Assembly (NCBI GenBank): GCA_965367295.1
Contig: CBDUHN010000012.1
Coordinates: 1-64,000 of the forward strand
DNA: 64,000 nt
Reading direction: 5' to 3'
DNA from: JAIVHA01 sp965367295
GTDB lineage: Bacteria; Pseudomonadota; Gammaproteobacteria; DSM-19610
The position numbers and the translations under genes were made by a program. Below the pieces are notes generated by a model. It worked only from the letters and a program-made list of their open reading frames with translations. It was not told the DNA's origin and ran no database searches. Positions 1 to 8,712 of the stretch are shown piece by piece; positions within the stretch are counted from its first letter, which is position 1, and each line of letters opens with the position of its first letter.

Positions 1-166
1 GCTACTATAATATTGTCAGGGGCTACAAATATAAATGCCTTAGAGAATATGCTTTTCGCTGTGCAAAATATCCAGGGGCATATCTGGTTGCCGAAAGGCT
101 CAAATGGTTCGCAACATACCCTTCTCAAATTGCGTAGTTACCATAAGCGCAGCAGGCGTACGCCGT

Positions 167-787
167 CTAGGGCCGTGCCTCAGCGGTTGTGAGTAATGGT
201 GCAAGCACTTCCCATACCTGGTCCCGAATGAGCGGTTGTGCGCTGGCGTTGGGGTGAATACCGTCGCGCTGCATCAGGTTCCAGTCCGTGCCGATGCCGT
301 CCACGAGCGATGGCAGCAGGGCTACCTTCCATTCCTGTGCGAGTTCCCTGTAAATGGTTTGGAACCTTTCCGTATACGTGGGGCCATAGTTGGGAGGTAG
401 CTGCACCCCAACCAGCAGCACCTGCGCCCCCGCATGCTGTGCACTGGAAATCATGGTGGCAAGGTTGTGTTTCATTTCTGCAAGGGACAGGCCGCGCAGA
501 CCATCGTTGCCACCGAGTTCCAGCACTACCACGGCCGGTGTGTGACGTTCGAGGGCCGCTGGCAGGCGGGCACGTGCGTTGGCGGTGGTATCCCCGCTGA
601 TACTGGCATTGACGATCCGGTAGGGATAACCCAGAGTGTCCAGGCGCTCCTGCAGCAGGGTAACCCACCCCTGTTCCACCGGAATGCCGAAGGCGGCACT
701 GAGACTGTCGCCGACCACCAGTATGGTCCGCGCGGGTGCCGTGGCGGGCAGGATCAACAACAACAGCAGCAGGAGTCGTTTCATCAT
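167..787 (-). CDS. tesA: Arylesterase / acyl-CoA thioesterase I (GDSL hydrolase)
   Basis: Periplasmic SGNH/GDSL hydrolase that cleaves acyl thioesters and short esters. The 206-residue protein starts with a classic signal peptide (MMKR followed by a run of leucines, ending near TAPA). Block I GDSLS carries the nucleophile Ser near residue 28, block III reads GGNDG, and DGIHPN near the C-terminus supplies the Asp/His of the triad. The start is placed at the MMKR methionine, because an upstream in-frame ATG would precede the signal peptide and run into the divergent ABC gene. Its position divergent from ybbA-ybbP matches E. coli tesA. Family assignment is firm; substrate range is inferred. Confidence 0.93.
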   Translation of the reverse strand: MMKRLLLLLLLILPATAPARTILVVGDSLSAAFGIPVEQGWVTLLQERLDTLGYPYRIVNASISGDTTANARARLPAALERHTPAVVVLELGGNDGLRGLSLAEMKHNLATMISSAQHAGAQVLLVGVQLPPNYGPTYTERFQTIYRELAQEWKVALLPSLVDGIGTDWNLMQRDGIHPNASAQPLIRDQVWEVLAPLLTTAEARP

Positions 788-788
788 A

Positions 789-1493
789 ATGGAAACCAAG
801 CATACCACTATGATCGCGACACGAAACTTGTGCAAACGTGTGGATACCTATGCCGGTTCCCTGGATATCCTCACGGATATCAGCCTTGACGTTCAGGCGG
901 GAGAGGCGGTGGCCGTGGTCGGTGTCTCCGGCTCCGGCAAGTCGACTTTGCTGGGATTGCTCGCGGGACTGGATCTGCCTTCCACTGGCGAGGTACTCCT
1001 GTCCCACCATCGGCTGAATGACCTGGACGAAGATGGTCGTGCGCGGGTGCGCGGTGAACTGGTGGGATTCGTTTTCCAGTCCTTCCAGTTGTTGCCGGGC
1101 CTGACGGCGCTGGAGAATGTCATGCTGCCCCTGGAGTTGAAAGGGAAACGGGATGCGCGCGAACAGGCCTCGGAACTGATGCAGCGTGTTGGACTGGAAG
1201 GACGTCTACAGCATTATCCCAAACAGTTGTCGGGCGGTGAGCAGCAAAGGGTGGCCATTGCCCGGGCGTTTGCCGGTGGGCCTGCCATTCTGTTTGCCGA
1301 CGAACCCACCGGGAATCTCGACAACCAGACCGGTGAGCGGGTCATTGAATTGTTGTTCCAGTTGAACCGGGAGCAAGGCACCACCCTGGTACTGGTCACC
1401 CATGATGAACACCTCGCCGGTCGTTGCGAGCGCCTGATCCGCCTCGAAGCGGGGCGTGTCATTGCCGATGAGCAAGCGGTGCCTGGCGCGTGA
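789..1493 (+). CDS. ybbA: ABC transporter ATP-binding protein YbbA
   Basis: Nucleotide-binding subunit of a MacB/LolD-type exporter. The 234-residue protein has Walker A GVSGSGKST (about residues 45-53), a Q-loop in FVFQSF, signature LSGGEQQR and Walker B ILFADEP followed by TGNLD. Two starts are possible: ATG at 789, one base away from the divergent tesA start codon, or ATG at 810, closer to where the ABC fold begins. Neither has a clear Shine-Dalgarno sequence. It is translationally coupled to the permease that follows. In E. coli the pair is linked to tesA; the substrate is unknown there and here. Confidence 0.93.
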   Translation: METKHTTMIATRNLCKRVDTYAGSLDILTDISLDVQAGEAVAVVGVSGSGKSTLLGLLAGLDLPSTGEVLLSHHRLNDLDEDGRARVRGELVGFVFQSFQLLPGLTALENVMLPLELKGKRDAREQASELMQRVGLEGRLQHYPKQLSGGEQQRVAIARAFAGGPAILFADEPTGNLDNQTGERVIELLFQLNREQGTTLVLVTHDEHLAGRCERLIRLEAGRVIADEQAVPGA

Positions 1494-3979
1494 TGTACTG
1501 GCGCTTGTCCATGCGCTTGCTGGTGCGCAACTGGCGTGCCGGTGAACAGCGGATCCTGGTGGCGGCATTGGTGATCGCCGTGGCCGCCAGCACGGCCATC
1601 GGCTTTTTCACCGATCGGCTGGGACGGGGCATGAGTAACCAGTCGGCGGATTTCCTGGGTGCGGATCTCGCCCTGAGCAGTCCTCGCCCAGTGGATGAAC
1701 GCTGGCTCATCGAGGCGCGGGGCATGGGTCTGCAGGCCATCGAGGCTCTTGAGTTTGCCAGTGTGGTGGTGGGCGGCGAGGCATTGCAGCTGGCCAGCGT
1801 GAAGGCGGTAGAGGACGGTTTTCCACTGCGTGGCAGGATGCGCACGGCCCCGGCTCCGTTTGCGGAAGATGCATCGACAGATGAACTGCCGGCACCTGGT
1901 GAGGCATGGGTGGCAACGGGCCTGCTCAGTCATCTCGGCCTGCAGGTCGAAGATACGGTGGAAGTGGGAGCCCTGTCGCTGACCATTACCCGGGTGATCA
2001 CCTTCGAGCCCGGCCAGGCCGGGGATCGCTTCGGTATCTCGCCGCGACTGCTGATGCGCATGGCCGATGTACCCGCCACCGGTGTGGTGCAACCGGGCAG
2101 CCGGCTCTCCTATCAGTATCTGTTTGCCGGCGATGACGCGGACGTGGCGCGTTTCCGTACCTGGCTGGAACCGCAATTGGGGCCCAGTCATGAGTTGCTC
2201 GGAGTGAAAGAGGGGCGCCGAGCAGTGGGCTCGGCCCTGGAGCGGGCGGAACGTTACCTCGGACTCTCGGTGTTATCGGCGATCGTACTCTCCGGAGTGG
2301 CGGTGGCCATGGCGGCACGGCGCTACAGTGAACGGCATTTCGACATGAGTGCCATGCTGCGTTGCCTGGGAGCTTCACAACGGGAGCTGGTTGGATTGTA
2401 TCTGTCGCAGTTGCTGGTGATTGGGGTCGTGGCCTCGGCCATTGGTTGCCTGCTTGGCTGGGTGGCGCAGTATGGCTTGTTATATCTGTTGGCGGACCTG
2501 TTGCCCGCCACCCCATCATCATTGCATGTATGGCCGGTTTTCGCCGGCTTTGCCACCGGCCTGATCACCCTGACCGGTTTTGCACTGCCGCCGGTGATGC
2601 GCCTCAAGGATGTGTCTCCCCTGCGGGTGTTGCGTCGCGACCTGTCACCACTGCCGAGCCGTGCCTGGCTGGTGTATGGCGCTGCACTCGGTGCGGTGGT
2701 GGCGGTGATGTGGCGCTATACCGATAGCTGGCCGCTGACGTTGTCGGTGCTGGCCGGTGGTGTTGCCCTGCTGGTGGTATTGAGCCTGTTGGCCATGTTG
2801 TTGTTATGGTTGAGTCGGCACCTGAATACTTCGGTGGGCGTGGCATGGCGTTTCGGTCTGAATAATCTCTGGCGTCGCACCGGGAGCAGTGTCAGCCAGA
2901 TCCTGGCCTTCAGTCTGACACTGATGGCGATGACGGTGGTGATCCTGGTACGCACCGACCTGATGACCACCTGGCAGCAGCAGTTGCCGGCCGATGCGGC
3001 CAATCATTTCGCCATTAATATTCTGCCGGATCAGGCCGTGGGCTTCCGGGCCTTCATGCAGGATGCCGGTATCGTTACTGCACCGCTGTATCCGATGGTG
3101 CGGGGCCGCCTGGTGGCACGCAATGGTGAGACCATGCGCAAGGCCGCGAGCAAGGAAGCTGGCAATGACAATGCCCTGAACCGGGAACTCAATCTGACCT
3201 GGACCATGGAACTGCAGGAGGATAATCACATCCTGGCAGGTCGCTGGTGGCGTCCGGCGGATACCGGCAAAGCACTGGTCTCGGTGGAGTCGAAACTGGC
3301 CGAACGCCTGGGCATCCAGCTGGAGGATGAACTCGGTTTTGCGATCGGAGGGGAGGAATTCAGCGCCCGGGTGACGAGTATTCGCAGCGTGCAATGGGAT
3401 TCCTTCCGGCCCAATTTCTACATGGTGTTTCCGCCGCAAGTGATCGAGCGGTTCCCGGCCACCTACATGACCAGTTTCTACCTGCCGAAGACCGACAAGG
3501 CCCTGTTGCGCGACCTGGTCGCACAGTATCCATCGGTGACGGTGCTGGAGCTGGATCGCGTAATGGAACAGGTGGGGCGGATCTTTCGGCAGGTGGCACT
3601 GACGGTGGAATACGTTTTGCTATTTACCCTGATGGCCGGCTTCGCAGTGTTGTTTGCCGCGCTGCAGGCGAGCCAGGATGACCGGTTATATGAGGGAGCA
3701 CTGCTGCGTGCCCTCGGGGGAAGCCGCCGCCAGTTACGACTCGGTCACCTGGCGGAGTTCACTGCGCTGGGTGGACTGGCGGGTCTGCTTGCGGCCATGG
3801 GTGCGGAATGCCTTACCTGGGTGTTATACAGCCAGGTGTTGCACCTGGAGTACCGGTTTCAATGGTTGATCTGGATCGCCACACCCCTGGTGGGTGCACT
3901 GCTGATTGGTGCCGTGGGGTTCTGGGGAACTCGTGCCGTGGTGGAACGCAGCCCGATGTTGTTGTTGCGTAATCAGTAG
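1493..3979 (+). CDS. ybbP: ABC transporter permease YbbP (FtsX-like, MacB family)
   Basis: Large inner-membrane permease of about 828 residues, partner of the preceding ATPase. It has an N-terminal membrane segment, a long extracytoplasmic domain, a central group of helices (roughly residues 255-470) and a C-terminal FtsX-like bundle containing an ALLRALGG coupling-type motif after residue 730. The start is ATG at 1493, whose first base is the last base of the ybbA stop (TGATG). GTG at 1490 is an alternative that adds one residue. Length and the duplicated FtsX-like arrangement fit YbbP. Substrate unknown. Confidence 0.92.
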   Translation: MYWRLSMRLLVRNWRAGEQRILVAALVIAVAASTAIGFFTDRLGRGMSNQSADFLGADLALSSPRPVDERWLIEARGMGLQAIEALEFASVVVGGEALQLASVKAVEDGFPLRGRMRTAPAPFAEDASTDELPAPGEAWVATGLLSHLGLQVEDTVEVGALSLTITRVITFEPGQAGDRFGISPRLLMRMADVPATGVVQPGSRLSYQYLFAGDDADVARFRTWLEPQLGPSHELLGVKEGRRAVGSALERAERYLGLSVLSAIVLSGVAVAMAARRYSERHFDMSAMLRCLGASQRELVGLYLSQLLVIGVVASAIGCLLGWVAQYGLLYLLADLLPATPSSLHVWPVFAGFATGLITLTGFALPPVMRLKDVSPLRVLRRDLSPLPSRAWLVYGAALGAVVAVMWRYTDSWPLTLSVLAGGVALLVVLSLLAMLLLWLSRHLNTSVGVAWRFGLNNLWRRTGSSVSQILAFSLTLMAMTVVILVRTDLMTTWQQQLPADAANHFAINILPDQAVGFRAFMQDAGIVTAPLYPMVRGRLVARNGETMRKAASKEAGNDNALNRELNLTWTMELQEDNHILAGRWWRPADTGKALVSVESKLAERLGIQLEDELGFAIGGEEFSARVTSIRSVQWDSFRPNFYMVFPPQVIERFPATYMTSFYLPKTDKALLRDLVAQYPSVTVLELDRVMEQVGRIFRQVALTVEYVLLFTLMAGFAVLFAALQASQDDRLYEGALLRALGGSRRQLRLGHLAEFTALGGLAGLLAAMGAECLTWVLYSQVLHLEYRFQWLIWIATPLVGALLIGAVGFWGTRAVVERSPMLLLRNQ

Positions 3980-3997
3980 CAGGATACCGCTTTCACT

Positions 3998-4025
3998 TGT
4001 AGGTCAGAATGCATTCGCACCTACA
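3998..4025. repeat. Palindromic intergenic repeat, copy 1 (diverged)
   Basis: A 28-base imperfect palindrome lies just after ybbP, in the gap where ybbP and the DUF1537 kinase converge. Outer arms TGTAGGT and ACCTACA match perfectly, and 12 of 14 pairs match overall. The core GAATGCATTCGCAC resembles the repeats at 35199 and 42955. There is no T-tract, so it is a REP-like element rather than an ordinary terminator. Confidence 0.7.
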
Positions 4026-4084
4026 GGCCTATTTGGTCCTGCACCTTATGCAAGCTCAAATATACCAATCCTGCCCCGGGGTGC

Positions 4085-5458
4085 TCACGCCTGTGATGCA
4101 GTCACGGGTGATGGCACCTCGATGACTGTGCCGGGTTCGGGCATGCCTGCCAGTCGTGCCCAGGCACGTGCCAGCGCCTGTTCATCACCGACATTGCCGG
4201 GGAAGATCACCACCGGCATGAGGGGGTAGCGTGGATGGTTTTCGGGACAGCGCACTACGGAGCAACCCGGCAGGATCTGGCCCAGTACCCGTGCGGCACC
4301 CAGTGACAACCCGCTACTGAGTACATCATTGGAGGTGATGCCGCCCTTGCTGATGAGGAAGCCGAGGTTTGTGGGAAGTCCGCGCACCACATCCATGAGC
4401 AGGGCGGAAACGCGTTCGCCAAATGCCAGGCGTGTGGCCTGGTCGGCAAAGGTCTTTTCCGCACGGCTGGTATAGACCACGCTGGTGTGGCCCGCTGCGA
4501 ATGCGGTTTGCGCGCGGGCGAGTATGTCGTCGAGCATCCCCTGGCGATCGGTATCGATGCGTTCCACATCCACCTCGATCCCCACAATGTCCGGCATGCG
4601 CAACAGCTCGGCCAGTTGTCCTGTGGTCTTGCTGACGTGTGAACCGACGATCACGGCGCCGGGTTTGCCATTGCGTACATACTGGCGCATGGCCTCTGCC
4701 GCGACCGGTTGGGGCGGCAGCCGGGCCAGCGAAGTCAGCAGACTGGCACCGCTGCGGAACAGGTAATGCTTGCCGCGGGCGGCGCTTTCCATGAGTTGGT
4801 GGCAGAAGTGATCAAGATCGGATGGTTGTTCGGCATCCACCACGCAGCAGCGATTATCTTCCAGGTTTGCCAGGCGACCACTGATATCGGCACGAATCTC
4901 ATCCAGTAGAAAACGTTCGACCTGGCTGGCCTGGATGCGGCCACGGGTTTTTTCTTCCACGTAGGCCGGCAGGTAACTGTGCGAGTAGCCGAATACCGAA
5001 TCACGGGCGAACTCGGTTTCACTGACGGGAACCGGGATGTCGCCAATCATCAGGTAATGCACGCTGTCGCGGGTGATGCGCCCACCCTCGAAAAATGCCG
5101 GAACGAGGAAATGGGCATCGAAGGGCCCGAGCTGTTCGGCGATAACGTCGGTTTCCACCGGGTAATGGCCGCGCAGGGTCGAATCGGAACGGCTTACCAG
5201 TATCGGGTTGATCCCTACGCCGGCTGTTTGCAATTCGGCCAGGGCCTGGCGCAGTTGCATGCAGACTTCCCGGGTGAGGTCGGCGGCTCGCTCGGCACTC
5301 ATGCCACGGGTATTGGTCAGCACAAAGAACAGCGGTGACTCATCCTGCAAAGCCGTCTTCAGGGTCGGTACGTCCCAACGGGTCAGTAGCAGGCAGCCAT
5401 GTACGGTCTGCGATCCGGTCGGATCATCATCCAGTACAATGATCTTGGTCTTGGTCAT
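4085..5458 (-). CDS. Four-carbon acid sugar kinase family protein (DUF1537)
   Basis: ATP-dependent kinase of the OtnK/DtnK/DenK family, known to phosphorylate D-threonate, D-erythronate, 3-oxo-tetronates and related acid sugars. The 457-residue protein has the N-terminal substrate-domain motif LDDDPTGSQTVHG and a C-terminal nucleotide-binding part with GSHVSKTTGQ and the glycine-rich segment SKGGITSNDV. It lies 102 bp downstream of a phosphoketolase-like TPP enzyme on the same strand, with a long hairpin between them, and probably shares its transcript. The usual partners of this family (PdxA2-type dehydrogenase, class II aldolase, isomerase) are absent, so the substrate cannot be named. Confidence 0.88.
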   Translation of the reverse strand: MTKTKIIVLDDDPTGSQTVHGCLLLTRWDVPTLKTALQDESPLFFVLTNTRGMSAERAADLTREVCMQLRQALAELQTAGVGINPILVSRSDSTLRGHYPVETDVIAEQLGPFDAHFLVPAFFEGGRITRDSVHYLMIGDIPVPVSETEFARDSVFGYSHSYLPAYVEEKTRGRIQASQVERFLLDEIRADISGRLANLEDNRCCVVDAEQPSDLDHFCHQLMESAARGKHYLFRSGASLLTSLARLPPQPVAAEAMRQYVRNGKPGAVIVGSHVSKTTGQLAELLRMPDIVGIEVDVERIDTDRQGMLDDILARAQTAFAAGHTSVVYTSRAEKTFADQATRLAFGERVSALLMDVVRGLPTNLGFLISKGGITSNDVLSSGLSLGAARVLGQILPGCSVVRCPENHPRYPLMPVVIFPGNVGDEQALARAWARLAGMPEPGTVIEVPSPVTASQA

Positions 5459-5490
5459 CGGTTTGCCTCAGTGCATTTCGGGGAATAATG

Positions 5491-5556
5491 TTGCCCATGC
5501 AGGGGTGGCTGGAAGAGATGATCGAGAGGAGTATCGATCAGCCCCTGCATGGGCAA
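5491..5556. repeat. 15-bp perfect inverted repeat between two co-directional genes
   Basis: Arms TTGCCCATGCAGGGG (5491-5505) and CCCCTGCATGGGCAA (5542-5556) are perfectly complementary around a 36-base loop, which itself contains GATCGA and TCGATC able to pair. The structure sits between the stop of the phosphoketolase-like gene (5561) and the start of the kinase gene (5458). It lacks a T-tract, which argues against a simple terminator. An RNA processing or stability hairpin that lowers expression of the second gene is a plausible role, by inference. Confidence 0.75.
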
Positions 5557-5560
5557 ACCT

Positions 5561-7783
5561 CTAGTGCGCCTGCTTCCGGGCGCACTTCACCATGGCTTCG
5601 GCAGTGATGCCGTTGAAGTCCATGATCTCCGCCGGTGATGCGGTGGTTTCACCGCGTTTCCAGCAGAGTGTGTCACGTCGCGGAGCGCGGGTACGCAGTA
5701 ATACCGGCTCCAGTGCCGCACTCGGACCACCGCTCACGGCAATGAGCGAATCGCCGTCGAACAGGGCATTGAATACATCGTCTTTCATGAAACGATCATC
5801 CGGTTGAGACACCGTGTTCCAGGCGATGTCATCGGGGCGATACAGGCGCCGCGGGTTGACCACGGCCACGATCCGCACCCGGTAGCCTTCGGCTTCCAGT
5901 CGGTCCCTGGCTTCGAACACCGGCAGCAACACCATGTCGCCGGTGACCGCGAATACCACGCAACCCTTGTCGCCCGAGGTGGATTCATACAGGGTTGTGG
6001 CACCGTCCTCCATCGCCTGGCGCGCCTGCCCAGTCGTCAGATACACCGGCAGCGGGCTCTTGGAGGCGATGATCACCATGCCCTTGTTGTAACTGTTGGT
6101 GGCGTACTCATAGGCCACCTGGATGGTATTGGCATCGCAGGGGAACAGTGGGTAGACATTGCCGTTGCGCATCATGGCGGCGAAATAGTTCTCGATTTCC
6201 GGGCGCTGGTGGGTCCAGCCATTACGCCCCTGCTCGAGTGCGCCCGCGGTGAACATGGTGACCACGGACGGGGTCTTGCGACGCAGTTCCGCCATTGCCT
6301 GGGTCACGGTCTGCACGATGGGCCAGCCGTTGATGGCAAAGGATTCATAGGACAGCCAGATGGAGCGCGAGCCGAACAGGGCCAGGCCGGCGGCAAATCC
6401 TGCGCAGGCATCTTCGTTGAGCGGCTCGTATACCTGGCCATCCGGTGACTGGTTGTAGAGCGGGTCCTGCGTCGGGTGACGGATCTTGAGCGCATCGTTG
6501 ATGTTCTTCATCGCCGAGGCCTCATTGCCATCGGCATTGGTCACCACGTAGCGTGGATCGGCCTTGCCGACCTGCGCCACCAGGGCGCCCATGGCGGTTG
6601 CCGGCACGGCCTTCTCACCGATGGCGAATTCCTGCAGGTCTAGCGCCGGCAGTTTGGTCAGGGCGAGTTCCGATTCGGTAACCACGGTGTTCACGGCAGC
6701 TCCGCCACCTGCGCGACGGAAGTTGTCGCGCACGATCTGCCATGCCTCCGGCGGCAGGGCACGGCGCTGCAGACCCTCGATGATGTGTGCGGCGTCCAGG
6801 GTATCGGCCGGGTACAGGTTGTGGGACTTGGCGCCGGTGGTGTGCACGCCGGTGCCCTTCAGCTGCTTGATGATGAAGGCGGTCAGCTTGCCGGACAGGG
6901 CGGACTGCGCCGCCCGGTCGACCCCGCGCAGCACCGCCTGGGCAAAGGCCAGCCGCTGGTCAAAGGAGAACCGGGTGCTGTCGATGAAGGCACCGTCCTG
7001 GTCACTGTCGTTGAATTCCTTCGCGTCCACCAGCACCACTTCGTCGAAACCATGGCCTTTCCAGTAGTTGATCATCTGCTCATTGCTGTGCAGCGACACC
7101 ATGGAATGATGTTCCTGGGAGTAGCCGTTCCAGATCAGCACTGGCAGGAAGTTGGTCACCTCCGGATAGGCGGTATGGAAGTGCATCATGGAATTGAGCA
7201 CGTAGGGTTCACCCATGCCGCCGTCACCGATGGTGACCGGGAACAGCTTGTCGCGGTGCAACCAGGCGCCGGCCATGGCAAAGTGCTGGCCCTGGCCAAG
7301 GGGACCGGCGGGAGACAGCAAGCCGGGAATGGCGCCCGACAGGTGACCGAGCAGACCATGGGTCTCGCGGAAGCGCTGCATCATGTCGTGCATGGTAAAG
7401 ATGTCCATGGCCTCCAGGGAGGAATCGAGGAACATAGACGAGTAGAAGCCCGGTGCATGGTGGCCGACCTCGGTGACAATGTTGGTGTGGCCGAGCATCA
7501 TCAGCGCGGCATGGGCCTCGGCGCTGGAGGCAAAGCCGCCCGGGTGGCCCGATCCCTTCGAGCCACAGACCTGCAGGGTGACATAACGCAGGGCATCGGC
7601 TCCCAGCAGGGTCTGGTAGGCAGCCTTCGGGCTACTGGCATCCGCGATGGCCGCGGCGCCCTCGGGGATCACCGCGCTATCAGCGAACTGGTCGAACCGG
7701 GGCCACGGCTTGCCGAAATACTGGATGCCGTCGCAGAAGGCCGGGAGGCTGGTAAGCTGTTCGGCGGTATTGTGCGTAGTCAT
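5561..7783 (-). CDS. Phosphoketolase/transketolase-like thiamine-diphosphate enzyme
   Basis: A 740-residue two-domain TPP enzyme. The N-terminal half has SKGSGHPGG (transketolase-like) and the TPP/metal motif GDGGMGEP leading to LIWNGY, comparable with LHLNGY of phosphoketolases. The C-terminal half has SYESFAINGW, NGWTHQRPEIE and FPCDANTIQ, recalling the phosphoketolase segments GYSHQDP and PPDANT. It therefore looks like a diverged phosphoketolase, which would cleave a ketose phosphate to an acyl phosphate plus an aldose phosphate. The start at 7783 has a GAGG Shine-Dalgarno; an in-frame ATG at 7858 lacks one and would add 25 unlikely residues. It is divergent from an IclR regulator and upstream of a DUF1537 kinase. 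Substrate not known. Confidence 0.85.
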   Translation of the reverse strand: MTTHNTAEQLTSLPAFCDGIQYFGKPWPRFDQFADSAVIPEGAAAIADASSPKAAYQTLLGADALRYVTLQVCGSKGSGHPGGFASSAEAHAALMMLGHTNIVTEVGHHAPGFYSSMFLDSSLEAMDIFTMHDMMQRFRETHGLLGHLSGAIPGLLSPAGPLGQGQHFAMAGAWLHRDKLFPVTIGDGGMGEPYVLNSMMHFHTAYPEVTNFLPVLIWNGYSQEHHSMVSLHSNEQMINYWKGHGFDEVVLVDAKEFNDSDQDGAFIDSTRFSFDQRLAFAQAVLRGVDRAAQSALSGKLTAFIIKQLKGTGVHTTGAKSHNLYPADTLDAAHIIEGLQRRALPPEAWQIVRDNFRRAGGGAAVNTVVTESELALTKLPALDLQEFAIGEKAVPATAMGALVAQVGKADPRYVVTNADGNEASAMKNINDALKIRHPTQDPLYNQSPDGQVYEPLNEDACAGFAAGLALFGSRSIWLSYESFAINGWPIVQTVTQAMAELRRKTPSVVTMFTAGALEQGRNGWTHQRPEIENYFAAMMRNGNVYPLFPCDANTIQVAYEYATNSYNKGMVIIASKSPLPVYLTTGQARQAMEDGATTLYESTSGDKGCVVFAVTGDMVLLPVFEARDRLEAEGYRVRIVAVVNPRRLYRPDDIAWNTVSQPDDRFMKDDVFNALFDGDSLIAVSGGPSAALEPVLLRTRAPRRDTLCWKRGETTASPAEIMDFNGITAEAMVKCARKQAH

Positions 7784-7829
7784 GGTCTCATCCTCGAAAT
7801 GACCTTCATTATTTCGTAATGGAGAATCA

Positions 7830-7846
7830 TTTTCACAATGTGAAAA
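7830..7846. promoter_or_regulatory. Operator-like perfect inverted repeat (candidate IclR-type site)
   Basis: TTTTCACAATGTGAAAA is a perfect 8-bp inverted repeat around one central base. It lies 47 bp upstream of the phosphoketolase-like start, in the divergent region facing the IclR gene. IclR-family regulators bind short AT-flanked palindromes in such regions, so this is the best candidate operator. Assignment to this regulator is inference. Confidence 0.55.
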
Positions 7847-7926
7847 ATTCGTTACCATAAAATAGCGGTGGGCGAACCACCGCGGGAATCGTATTCCTAT
7901 GGCGAAACCATAGTCCTTTGGATTAT

Positions 7927-7936
7927 ATTGCGCAAT
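7927..7936. promoter_or_regulatory. Palindrome ATTGCGCAAT upstream of the IclR gene
   Basis: A perfect 10-base palindrome flanked by ATTAT on the left and ATAAT on the right, in an AT-rich stretch just before the IclR-family start. It could be a second operator or part of the autoregulatory promoter. Evidence is symmetry and position only. Confidence 0.35.
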
Positions 7937-7965
7937 ACATAATCGTTTTCATAATGCGGGATAAT

Positions 7966-8712
7966 ATGACCAGAAGCCCAACCTCTATTCAGGTAATCGA
8001 CCGATCTTCCCACCTGCTCGATACCATTGCGGCCTACGACGAACCTGTCAGCCTCAAGATTCTTGCCGCCGAAACCGGCCTGCACCCCTCCACGGCATTT
8101 CGCATTCTTGCCGCGCTGTCCGGGGTGGGCATGGTGGAGCGTGATTCGGCCGGCCGCTATATGCTCGGGCGCAAGATCCTGCAGTTGGCCAGCCGCGTGC
8201 GAAGGGGTGTGGATATCCGCCAGGAGGCATTGGCGGTGATGCAGTCCCTGCGTGACGAGTTGGGGGAAACCGTCAACCTGACGGTGCGCGAGGGCGATGA
8301 GGTCACCTATATAGAGCGCGTAACACCGCAACGTATGATGCGGGTTGAACAGGTGATCGGCAGCCGGGCACCACTGCATGTTACGGCAGTTGGCAAACTG
8401 ATGCTGGGTGAGCTTGGTGAAGCCTTCCTGCAGGGGTACGCATCACGCACCGGCCTGCCCGCCTACACCAGCCATACGCTGAACACACTGGATACGCTGC
8501 GCGAGCATGTACATACGGCTACCAGCAATGGGTACGCTCTCGATGACGAAGAAGCGGAAGAGGGGGTCGGCTGTATCGGTGCACTGATTCATGACCGCAG
8601 TGGTGGGATTGTTGCCGGACTATCGGTATCGGCGCCAATTGAGCGGCGTCGGGATGAATGGATCGATTCGGTCAGGCGGGCAGCGGCGACAATATCGGCC
8701 CGACTTGGGTAG
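7966..8712 (+). CDS. IclR family transcriptional regulator
   Basis: A 248-residue regulator with an N-terminal winged helix-turn-helix (segment VSLKILAAETGLHPSTAFRI, about residues 25-45) and a C-terminal IclR effector domain (ETVNLTVREGDEVTYIERV, then GSRAPLHVTAVGKLML). It is divergent from the phosphoketolase-like gene and probably controls that unit in response to a small organic ligand. Starts at TTG 7918 and ATG 7954 are also in frame; 7966 is preceded by GGGA at reasonable spacing. Family call firm, target inferred from position. Confidence 0.9.
   Translation: MTRSPTSIQVIDRSSHLLDTIAAYDEPVSLKILAAETGLHPSTAFRILAALSGVGMVERDSAGRYMLGRKILQLASRVRRGVDIRQEALAVMQSLRDELGETVNLTVREGDEVTYIERVTPQRMMRVEQVIGSRAPLHVTAVGKLMLGELGEAFLQGYASRTGLPAYTSHTLNTLDTLREHVHTATSNGYALDDEEAEEGVGCIGALIHDRSGGIVAGLSVSAPIERRRDEWIDSVRRAAATISARLG

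Noticed and set aside
1..166. Possible gene end or RNA at the left edge
   Set aside because: The 166 bases before the tesA stop show no open frame with support and no clear RNA fold.
5592..7819. Long plus-strand frames opposite the phosphoketolase-like gene, up to 344 codons
   Set aside because: They are antisense shadows of a well-supported gene and show no family motifs.
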